Part shown: one piece after another, positions 47,301 to 64,000 of the stretch
How the letters are laid out: each line of letters starts with the position of its first letter
How positions within the stretch are numbered: position 1 is the stretch's first letter
NCBI RefSeq assembly: GCF_019059575.1
Contig: NW_024881618.1
Coordinates: forward strand, 186,001 to 250,000
Direction: 5' to 3'
DNA from: Amphibalanus amphitrite
Taxonomy: Eukaryota; Arthropoda; Thecostraca; Balanomorpha; Balanidae
DNA: 64,000 nt
The notes under the pieces: model-generated
Told to the model about the DNA's origin: nothing
Databases searched by the model: none
What the model saw: the letters and a program-made list of their open reading frames with translations, nothing else
Made by a program: the position numbers and the translations under genes

Positions 47301-50300
47301 ACTGCGTAACATGTTTTAATGTGGTTTTAAGTAATAAAAACATGATTTTTATCGAAAATCTAAGAAGTGGCTAAAAGAAAACAGAAAAGACATGCATGTT
47401 CTATGTTGTAGGTTCTTATGTGCTTTGCAGACAATTACCACACTTAAAAAGATATAAGCATTGACGCAACTCAACTCCGAGAAATAAGAGCCCGTTGTTT
47501 ATGACTCTTTTCATGTCATCATGCACGTTTAGGGTCTCGATTAGCTTGATCTAAACAAGGTTTGCTTTTTGCTCACACATAGGTACCCGCTGTGGTTTCC
47601 CGCCACAAATTTATCTTGCACATGGAGCATGTCGACTTAAGAGTTTAGTTTCTTGTCTTCCCGTCAAATTTCTTTGGTCTGGAAATGAGTCTCCCCGGCC
47701 AAGCTGCCATTCGATATAGGATAGGTCCTTTTGTGCCGTGGGGTCCAGCGGGGCGAATGGAGTAGCGGTTGGTTCCATTCAGTCCGAGTCATGACAGAGA
47801 GTCATGGGATCTAGCCTCTAGGAGAGGTAGCGGGAGCCTGTTCGGTGCCGGCGACGATGAGTTTAGTTGCCGCAGAAGACACCGCAACAGCTCGGCAGAG
47901 GTTCGTGGCATCGAGGGCGACCGAGAGCGAGTGTCCTTCTCGAGCAAAACTTCCAAAAGTTTACTTTCATCCCTCCCTGGTGTTTGCTGGAGCGGCTCAT
48001 ATCAGGCGCAGCCATCCGTTACTGTTCTAAGCTAGGTCTCCCGGCCCGGGAGCTCAGACGGGGAAGGTGGACGAGCTGGATTTCTGATGCTCGACAGGTC
48101 AGACGGCTGTAAAGGCTGTCTTGAACCTGGATCTTCCACCATAGCCCGATTTATTTCTCGTAAGCTTGAATGGTTATCTTGCTACGATATTGATGAGTAG
48201 CACATTATTTTTTGGAATCAATTTTAAAAGAAACGCTAATTTGGTTGAAATAATGTTGGACTTGTCGAAACCAACGTTCATAATTAATTTAAACAAAACA
48301 GCAATCAGTAGCAACCATGGGAGTTATTCATCCTTCAAAGCCCGAAATGACACAAATTAGGCCACAATAAAAATCAAATAAAAAAGAACCATGCGCAACG
48401 TCTCGTGCCTAATTCATACTGGGTCTGTTTTTTGTGTGCATTTATATAAATAGGCACTTTTATTTTGCAGAGTGTCAAAAAGGGCACGATTTCGAATACC
48501 ACGCATTGTCACGTCGCAAATGCGCCAATGCAAATTCAAAATGGCGGGCGCAGCGTCAGGCCAGATCAGGCCGGATCAGGCGCAAAAAGTTGACTTGAAG
48601 TTAACTTCGGCCTGATCTGGCCTGAAGGTCTGATCAGGCCAGTTCAGGCCGGATCAGTTGCTCCGGTTCGCACTAGCATGCCGTCAGGCCGTAAGCCTTT
48701 TCCAGCCTTTTTGGGGATGATTGGGCCTGATCTGGCCTGATTGGGCCTGAAGTGACCGTAGTCGGAACCGGGCATTACTGGTCATACCAATGCTAAGAAA
48801 TCAATAACCAAGAAGACTACGTCAATAATCAAAGCCTACCAAAATTATCCGCAACAAAATACCGTTCATAATAAATCGCAATCAAGCTGATGCTTCACCA
48901 ATCCGAAAACCATGACATCCTTTGGTCCGCGTCCCAGTCCTTCACCCTCCCCCATCAATGCCCCTCGGTGCCTTCACTCACCGACCGGCGTTCCCAGCAG
49001 CTGGGCCCTCGCCTCGGCGTGCGCGCGGCCGCCGCGCCGGTGCCGCAGCTCGGTGAGGGCCGGGCTGGCGTGTGATCTGGACACCACAGTCAGTACTGGA
49101 GACACGGGCGGACTGGCGGCCGGGCGGGCCGGCGGCTCGGCGGACGGAGGCGTCACCTGCAGACGGAGTAGGGAAGAGACGGTCAAAATATGGTACGGGA
49201 GGGCCAGGGTACAGCACGGGGCGGCCAGGGGACGACACAGAACGATGGTCACGGCGCCACGAGACGGAGAAAAGAAGGTGCGTGAGGGTCATGGCACCTC
49301 ATGCCGTAAACAGGGTAAGGCCGGACCAACACAGATTACTTGATGCAAGGGGTGACCCAAGGTCGCGCCAGTTTTCATCAGGAGGCAGGATACAAGTCAG
49401 TGGGCGGGGAAAATTCATCTTATACCAATCCAAGATGTTGTCAACGTGTAACGGTAGATCGTTTAAATGGTCCAGGTAACGTCAGTTTTAGCTGGAATCT
49501 GTTCAGAAAGACATACACAAGCTTGCTACACTTAAAGGGACAGTATCATCGAGAAAAAAAATCCATGTATGGAGCTGATTTTTTTTTACTAGCATTTCTT
49601 ATTTTTCTGAATCAGAAAAACATAGTTTGAAGACCGAACTCGGTGAAAAATATTGCAACCACATTTCATTTTCATGATTCATTTTCATGAGCGAACCACC
49701 ACTATACAAGCATGGCCGCCAGTTTGGAAGCATGCAAAATTCCTACAGAACTGGCGCAGATAATACATTATTGACGCTACGCTTACGCGGTCGTTCTTCT
49801 GATTGAGTTGTCCTTAGGGAGAGGTAGCCTTAGGTATTGCCTATAAAAATATAACGTGACAATTGGAGGGAGTGACAATTGGACGTGACAATTGACAATG
49901 GGAGAAAATATCACGTGACAATCACGTGATAAACGTCATACATTGGAGGGAGATTGTGATTCAAGCTGGAGGAATTCCTTTGTTGAGCCGCTAGAATCCG
50001 AAGGAAACAGCGGAAATTGCCTACGACTATTTAATGAATTTAACGGTGATGAATAAGTGCGAAAAACGTTTTGGCTTTATAAAATTTGATGAAATGACCA
50101 GGGTAAAAGTTTTATTACTGGCGGTCAATTCAAAACGGCGCAAACATTTAAACAGTGAAGATAGTGAAGCACGATTCAAAGTGTGGTACACCTTTCGTAC
50201 TTTGAGCGGCGATAGCGGGATAACGGTGTGGAGCTTCGAGGATCGGTCTTCAGTTCCCGGACCAGAAAGGTGGGGCCTATGCAATGTCAAATTTCATCAA

Positions 50301-51636
50301 AATGGTGATACTGTCCCTTTAAGCAATGGTGAGGTACTCTCGAAAAAAAAATAGGAAGTTTGAGTCGATTCTCCGCCTACCTGCGGCTCCGGCGGTAAAA
50401 AGCTCTGCAGGTGTTCAATGCGTCTGCCGAACTCGCTCAATTTCTCCGGACTCGGTACACTGCAAACAAGATAAAAGGCGTCAGCTCACTGCCGACGATG
50501 ACATGTGATCAAGAAAAAAGCACGCTTCAGATGTTGGTGTAAAGGCAAAGCCTGTTATAAGAGCATGATAACACAATTTAAGCTTTGACTTATACCAATG
50601 CGGAAAAATCCATAGTACCTACCAACTACCAGTTCATAGGATCTCTCAAGAAAATGATCAATCATCCAGGTAAGTAATTGATGACCGGGGTCTGGGACTA
50701 GCGGGATACATACTCGTACATAAGACTATCGTAACGCTAACACTATCAATCTGCCCAAAAGAAAGGCTACAAGTATCAATTTAACCTCATCGAGCTAATA
50801 CGGTACAGAGTATACGTCATTATATGCTAGGCTAAGCTCATTCGTATTTCCGTTAATACATGGATCCGATTAGATGCCTGTCAATATCCGAACGGTTGTC
50901 TTTTTTACTAGGCAACTGGAGAGCAACGGCATCGCCATGACTGAAATACGGCAAAGAAATCAGCAGCATTAAATCGATCGTGTCGAGTCGTGGGCAAATT
51001 GACTTAATTTCACGCCGTAACAAGTGGAATATACTCGTCAAAGCTGTACCTCGGACTGGACTTCAGGGCGTCAAGCTGAGTCCGGAGCGCATTAACGTAC
51101 TGCAACAGAGGAAAAAAACATTGTTAAATAAATAACCCTCGAAAGCACGGCTAGTCGCATATCGTACTCAGAGAGCAGCCTAAGTTTGCAAACGAAATAA
51201 GGAGGTAGTGTTGGTTGTAAGAAATCAATTACACGGGTCATAGTCGCGATCATGACACGTTATCACCGCATCGTGCGTAAAAAAAACAAACTATTAATTG
51301 ACGTCAGCACTACCAAATAATTGAATGGATTCGTAGGTACAGTGTTCGTATTTGCATAACGGTCCGGTGGTAGACAAAAGATTCCCAAATCAGCTTTGGG
51401 TGCCATAAGTCACCGAAAACAGCAGTTATTCTTTTTGTAAGTCCCCACTACAATCAGCGCGATGGCAAGCAATCTCCCTTGTCCTAGCGTTGCTCTGACC
51501 CGCGGAAGGACGGGCCACCGACCACTGCGGCGCTGACCTGCTCGTAGCGCCAGTTGCCGTCGCACTCCTCAGCGGCTGCCATCCGTTCACACTGCTGCAG
51601 CAGGCGGGACAGGTTCACCTCCATCCGAGACGCCAT
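44393..51636 (-). CDS. USE1: Vesicle transport protein USE1 (ER Qc-SNARE)
   Basis: Tail-anchored SNARE of the endoplasmic reticulum; with syntaxin-18, Sec20 and Sec22 it mediates fusion of Golgi-derived retrograde vesicles. Exons on -: 51636-51538, 51099-50950 region limited to 51099-51050, 50459-50381, 49156-48982, 45212-45037, 44743-44602, 44454-44393. All phases match; total 783 nt, 260 aa, against 259 aa in human. The N-terminus MASRMEVNLSRLLQQCERM and the segments YVNALRTQLDALK and EKLSEFGRRIEHLQSF follow the family. The SNARE motif is about 149-222 (FEQVMKRHHELQERAAEEML), with aspartate 191 in IAKDRE at the position of the non-canonical zero-layer Asp known for USE1. A single membrane segment (about 227-248, WLWIMLAVVCATFMG then MVVFI) is followed by a short tail. 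The ATG has a strong context (A at -3, G at +4). Introns 3 and 4 contain mobile elements. Confidence 0.93.
45307..46165. repeat. GCGAG-bounded repeat, diverged copy 3 (USE1 intron 4)
   Basis: Starts ACGAGCGAGCGAGCGAGCGC and ends near CAAAAGGCGTTTTA, where the next element interrupts it; its last bases (CTGGT) resume at 48778. Palindromes TGCACGTGCGCACGTGCA at 45845 and 45972. Shares the GAACGGCTGGGCCGATTGCG subunit with copies 1 and 2. Confidence 0.82.
46166..48774. mobile_element. Composite 2.6-kb element with GCCCGGTTCCGACTA termini
   Basis: Left end AGCCCGGTTCCGACTA, right end TAGTCGGAACCGGGCA, flanked by TTA on both sides (46163-46165, 48775-48777). Removing it restores the repeat end GCGTTTTACTGGT seen in other copies, so the 3-bp duplication TTA is well supported and would fit a Harbinger- or CACTA-like mechanism. 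Subterminal arrays of AGGCCAGATCAGGCC-type words lie at 46190-46330 and 48555-48760 in inverted orientation. A further GCGAG-bounded repeat (46385-47253) is nested inside. No transposase ORF seen. Confidence 0.8.
46385..47253. repeat. GCGAG-bounded repeat, diverged copy 4 (nested)
   Basis: Starts near ACCAGCGAGAGCG and ends AGGTTTTACTGGT. Contains TGCACGTGCGCACGTGC palindromes at 46914 and 47048 and several GGGCCGATTG blocks. The most diverged of the four copies. Confidence 0.75.
49536..50318. mobile_element. TTAA-flanked element with AGGGACAGTATCA termini (783 bp; USE1 intron 3)
   Basis: Begins AGGGACAGTATCA and ends TGATACTGTCCCT, flanked by TTAA (49532-49535, 50319-50322). The right boundary lies only about 60 bp from USE1 exon 3. 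No meaningful ORF. Confidence 0.85.
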
Positions 51637-52925
51637 CTTGAAGCAGTGCCGCCTGCTCTATCACAGATCGAGATAACCGGGTCTTTGTGATGCTGGTCGG
51701 ACCGATGGTGACTCAAATTCTCCAAAATCCTGTGAAAAGACAAGCTAGTTAGCCTTAGTTCACACTGCCTCCCGGCTTCATGATAATAAGGAAAAGGAAA
51801 CAAATAGGTTATACGCGCTTTTTTTAGCAATTATCATCCAAAACCACAGCTTCATCCTTCGCTAACAATCGGACCGAGGCGAATCAATATATTCGGGTGT
51901 ATCAATCACATTGCACCGCCCGTCATCGATGACATCTGAGCCCCTCCGATAATGACTCTGAAAATATGGCTAAGGAGAGAAAAGGATGGTACTCACAGGA
52001 CGAGCTGATGGTAGGCTGGATCACTGGATAGGGTTGAGTTGGTGGGACAGACTGTCCCCTGAGCAGCTTGCTCACCGGGTCGCCAACCAGTCTGTCTCAC
52101 CGGGCGCCAAACGGTACAGCCAGGCACTGTCTTCAGTCCAGTATCTCACTGATATTCCTCACTGAAATGGCCCACTGTACTGTCTCACTGGACGGTTTAG
52201 CCACTCGGAAATATCTCACTAAAATGTCTCACTGGAATATTTCATTAGACGGTACAGCAGCCCTGGTCCAATTCCACTACACGGTAAAACCAACCAGCTT
52301 CGCGGCTCGTGCCCTCACTGAACGGTGCAGTCACCCGGGATAGTTCTACCAGGCGATACAGCCGCCCGGGACCGTCTACTAGTGTCTCACTGGAGTCTCA
52401 CTGGATAGTCATCCAGGGCTGTCTCACTGAACTGTCTCACAGGACTACCCCGCTGAACGGTATTGTCACCCGAAACAGTCTCACCGGACGTTACAGCCGC
52501 CCGGCTGCGTCTCACCAGAGTGTCTCACTGGACAGTTTCACTGAATGATGAACACTTGAGTCTGACTCTGGACTGTCTCAATTGAGTCTCACTGCACTAT
52601 CTCACTGAACGGCACAGCCGCTCGGTCCTACCCACTCGTAGCTGGAGGCGCGGGAGCTCCCTGACACAGTGGCCGCCGACGGCTGCGGCGAGGGCAGCGT
52701 CACCAGCACGCCCGCGTTCCCAAAGTGCGCGTGCAGCACGCGCCGGCGGTAGGTGCCGAACGAGAACAGCTGCTCCCGCTCGGCAGCCGCCCGCTGCCGC
52801 TGCTGGGCCGCGAAGATGCGCCGCGCGGCGTCACTGTACCGCTCCTCTATGGAGAGGTGGGAGGAGGAGGAGGCCGAGCCAGACGAGGAGGACTGGGAGG
52901 AGGAGCAGCTGACTGGGTCGGCCAT
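51615..52925 (-). CDS. Small unrecognised protein overlapping or abutting the USE1 start
   Basis: A first exon from ATG 52925 encodes a Ser-rich start, a charged helix (IEERYSDAARRIFAAQQRQR, about residues 26-45) and GTYRRRVLHAHFGNAGVLVT. I do not recognise the family. Two splice models keep it open. (a) Donor after 52632 (TGG|GTAGGA) joined to the acceptor before 51729 (CTTTTCACAG): 120 aa, stop TGA at 51663-51661, 24 nt before the USE1 ATG. (b) Donor after 52636 (GA|GTGGGT), a 27-nt microexon 52023-51997 (acceptor CCTATCCAG, donor GTGAGT), then the same 51729 acceptor: 143 aa, ending at 51615 and overlapping the USE1 start by 22 nt in another frame. In both, the last exon is also USE1 exon 1, implying a shared transcript. 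A 29-codon upstream ORF begins at 52936. The first exon looks real by composition; the joins are less certain. Confidence 0.45.
52040..52600. repeat. GTCTCACTGGA-rich degenerate satellite
   Basis: Many copies of TGTCTCACTGGA / GTCTCACTGAAC words with irregular spacing, lying in the intron of the small ORF on -. Confidence 0.8.
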
Positions 52926-54406
52926 CGGACGGCCATGCTGGCTGGGTGAACGCTGCCGGGGATCTCACTCGATCAGTACCACCTGCTGGAGAGGGAGGAT
53001 GGATAGGGAAGGGCATCCAATGACAATGTTGTAGTGAGAAAGACATGAATATATAGAAAAGAGTCCACAACAAGTGTCCATAACAAAATGTAACAAGTGA
53101 CCCAATAAAAAGATGAAGATAAAGATGAGAATACACAGAAACTTGAACTGTTTACCAAAAATATCAAATGCAAGGCCCTCCAGCAAAAGTGGTTAGTCAG
53201 TCAGTGTGCTTTTGAGGTATAAGCTTTGAATGGCACAGGCGATGCAGTAAAATAGTCTTTAATAGAAATAAGAGGCTTCATTTTCATGCGGACAATGTTT
53301 GTTATGAGCTTTTGGACGCATTATAATACTGATCTCAATCTGGATTGGTTACTTTATTGTGATGCTAGCAACTAACAACTTCATAATCAAAGAACCATAA
53401 GCATATTGATATGGTGTGTGCCCCATGCAGCAGCTACCGATAGTATTAAATAAAAATTATTTATGCGCTAGCCGCTAGCTGAGTCATCCCACAGTTCAGA
53501 TCTTGATCTCATCAAAATTCTCATAGGTATTTTGCCACTGATGGAAACGAGGCCTCTTTCTGGTCCCCGCTTTTTATTCTCCAGGTGGGCGAACCCCATC
53601 TAGCGCTAAGCGTCTAAGGACCCGCTCAGAGCTGTGGTTGTTTTAGCCGCTCGGCCCATTTCAGATGCAAAGTTGATAAGCACATGAAGTTCCTTCAGGT
53701 GTTTATGGCAGCATGTGAGACGTCTGGTGTAAGAATACCAAATAATGTATGAATATACAAAACGTATCATTGAAAGCTTCTTAGGGCTTTATCTTGACAT
53801 ATAGGTAGGTACCTAAGGTACCTTATTTGTTTCCCTCTGGAGTTTTTACAGGCTATGGATTTGCCTGCTAGACATACCTTAGTTGTAGTATATTTTCAGT
53901 CAATGCAATTAATTACGAGTTATATCAATATCCCAGATCATTAACGAAACAAAAATCAAAACAATAGGGATGCAAAATCAGTGTAAAACTTCCCATATGC
54001 CTCCAACACCGACGTGCAGTTTTAATTTCAATTTTGTAACGTATGCGCTAGATTTGTCGACACAATATTAGAGATGGGAGTCGTATGTCAAGCAAGTACC
54101 ATTTGGTACTGGACGGACGGTTGACGCCGTGCCAGTTCGTGAGATGTGAGAAAAAGCCTGAGGCGTTTTAATAATGGCATTATTGGTGATCGATTGGAGT
54201 GGATAAACTTTCAGGGAATTGCTTTTTTGTCGAAAATAGGCAAATCAATCTAGCGTCGAAAGCTCATAGCTCATTAAATTTTTCCTCGACTGCGTCACTA
54301 TATTTCTATGCCCTGTCGGCTGGAGAATGGCTCAGTGTGGCTGCAACGGCAAAGTGGGCTATTTGGTCATTGAATTATTGCTATTTATTCTTGATGGGTG
54401 GTAACA
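52926..54406. other. Divergent intergenic region between the USE1-side gene and BRWD
   Basis: About 1.5 kb separate the two start codons, which point away from each other. Mostly AT-rich; no TATA box or conserved element that I can single out. An upstream ORF (ATGGGTGGTAACAATGGATC from 54394, ending at TAA 54418) overlaps the BRWD start. Confidence 0.5.
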
Positions 54407-63003
<8,597 letters not shown>

Positions 63004-63319
63004 GTATGTGCGGGACTGGGTTTGGCGCTTGGCGTGCTTTTATCTGCGGGAAACTTGACTGTGACGTGTCAGTGGTGTTATGAACATATGTTGTAAAAGA
63101 CATAATTTGGTTCGTCTTGGAACTGGGCGGTCTTATTTTCGGTGAGGGGTGCCAATGAATGAATTGCTTTTTGAACGCCCATAAACGAATGCCTAGGGTG
63201 TGGAGCAAAGCGACCACCCTTCCACCCTCAGCACCTTTCTATCTTACGAAGTTTAAGGACAACTAAGTAGCTGATCTTGTAGCTCATTACATACGCTTTC
63301 TTCGAATAACACATCAGGA

Positions 63320-63560
63320 GGTTTTTAGGTCCTGAAAGTTTTATCTCCTTGCGAAAGCTTCTCTGGCACGGTCTGAGGGCGCTGAGAATTTACGACATTT
63401 TAGGACCGTGCGGAGGTTCACTTATGACGTCGTAGGTCAGTGACCTGACCTGACATGAAAATGTTGTTCGTGTCATGTAAGATCCGGCTTGAATCAAAAG
63501 TCAGGTATGCCAAGTTTCAGCTCTCTGTCGCCGGCGCATTCTGAGCTATCGCGAAAAAAA
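63320..63560. repeat. Second copy of the 1.9/3.2-kb repeat, with an empty TTAA site
   Basis: Aligns with 1870-2019 and then directly with 3219-3300, with no element between: CGGCTTGAATCAAAAGTC here versus CTGCTTTAA and CCAAAAGTC around copy A. The site reads TTGAA where copy A has the duplicated TTAA. Confidence 0.82.
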
Positions 63561-63660
63561 ACATGGGGGCACCCTCGGCCTGCGAAGGTTAAACACTGTT
63601 GTCGTTACCCCACTCCTCATTCAGTCAACGCCCGTCACTGCCTTGGAGAGTGGAGATCAG

Positions 63661-63855
63661 AGGCCAGTTTTACCAACAGAAAAAATAGCCGTCTGCCGGA
63701 TTTTGTTTACTAAAGACCACTTCACGTATTAAAGGCACGTAGACGGTAAAGCCCTATTCGCTTACGTGCCCATCGCGTTTACGCTCCGTATGTGAAACGG
63801 TCTTTAGGCAAAAAATTCCGGCAGGCGGCTATTTTTCTGTTGGTAAAACTGGCCT
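63661..63855. mobile_element. Foldback MITE (195 bp)
   Basis: About 57-bp inverted arms: AGGCCAGTTTTACCAACAG from 63661 and CTGTTGGTAAAACTGGCCT to 63855, also matching through TAGCCG(T/C)CTGCCGG to AAAGACC/GGTCTTT. A short central spacer (63718-63798) contains ACGTGCC-type sequence. CAG on both sides may be a 3-bp target duplication. Confidence 0.82.
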
Positions 63856-64000
63856 CAGTTCTTGCGAATAAATCGTTCCAGACGATACTAACCAGTGTAT
63901 TGCATACTTAGTAAGAGTCCTGGTGACATCTTATTTTTGCACCCTTATTTTTGTTAGCTTGAAAAGTTAGACCACACATTGATACTTATGATAATTTTTA

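Larger units (their letters stand above)
63004..64000 (+). other. BRWD intron continuing past the window
   Basis: Begins with donor GTATGT after 63003. Contains the host-repeat copy (63320-63560) and a foldback MITE (63661-63855). No acceptor or exon recognised before the end. Confidence 0.7.

Noticed and set aside
47700-48140. GC-richer stretch in the composite element considered as an exon
   Set aside because: Short ORFs in several frames, no splice signals in phase and no resemblance to known proteins.
52636-52925. Treating this exon as part of USE1 itself
   Set aside because: USE1 has a complete, family-matching N-terminus starting at 51636 in a different frame, so the upstream ORF cannot be its extension.

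Overview
This is eukaryotic nuclear DNA, most likely from an arthropod. Three recognisable animal genes are split by GT-AG introns. A short run of the arthropod-type telomere unit (CCTAA) lies at 61.8 kb. The non-coding DNA is dense in DNA-transposon remnants, minisatellites and G/C homopolymer runs. GC-rich codon use and the repeat load would suit a crustacean, but that is an inference.

Layout. 0-9 kb is repeat country: a Tc1/mariner transposase remnant split by a hAT-like MITE, a TTAA-flanked element, a long TGTC-rich satellite interrupted by a complete Tc1/mariner element, and two nearly identical 709-bp tandem units. 9.2-33.6 kb holds a defective proventriculus (dve)-type gene on + (7 coding exons, 621 aa, COMPASS-like domain plus two K50 homeodomains); introns 1 and 2 (9.9-26.4 kb) carry several TTAA-flanked elements and minisatellites. 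33.6-44.4 kb has no gene that I can support; it contains a TTAA-flanked element with a perfect 75-bp inverted repeat and a large 30-33 bp minisatellite. 44.4-51.6 kb is USE1 on - (7 exons, 260 aa), an ER Qc-SNARE. Just upstream on the same strand (52.9-51.6 kb) is a short unrecognised ORF whose 3' end abuts or overlaps the USE1 start codon. 54.4-63.0 kb is the N-terminal part (837 aa, 16 coding exons) of a BRWD/PHIP-family gene on +, continuing past the window; its bromodomains are not included.

The exon models rest on matching splice phases throughout: dve sums to 1866 nt, USE1 to 783 nt and the BRWD part to 2511 nt, all multiples of three. The three genes have unrelated jobs (transcription factor, membrane-fusion SNARE, chromatin reader) and nothing suggests that they work as a unit.

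The most unusual signal is shared by dve and the BRWD gene. At about ten exon-intron boundaries a short block spanning the splice site is repeated in tandem in the adjacent intron, giving extra 3' or 5' splice sites; some preserve frame and others lead straight to a stop codon. A second notable pattern is a set of TTAA-flanked elements (CCCGCGCC termini, G-run/C-run hairpins, many AGGTCA half-sites), for one of which this same window contains a paralogous empty site.
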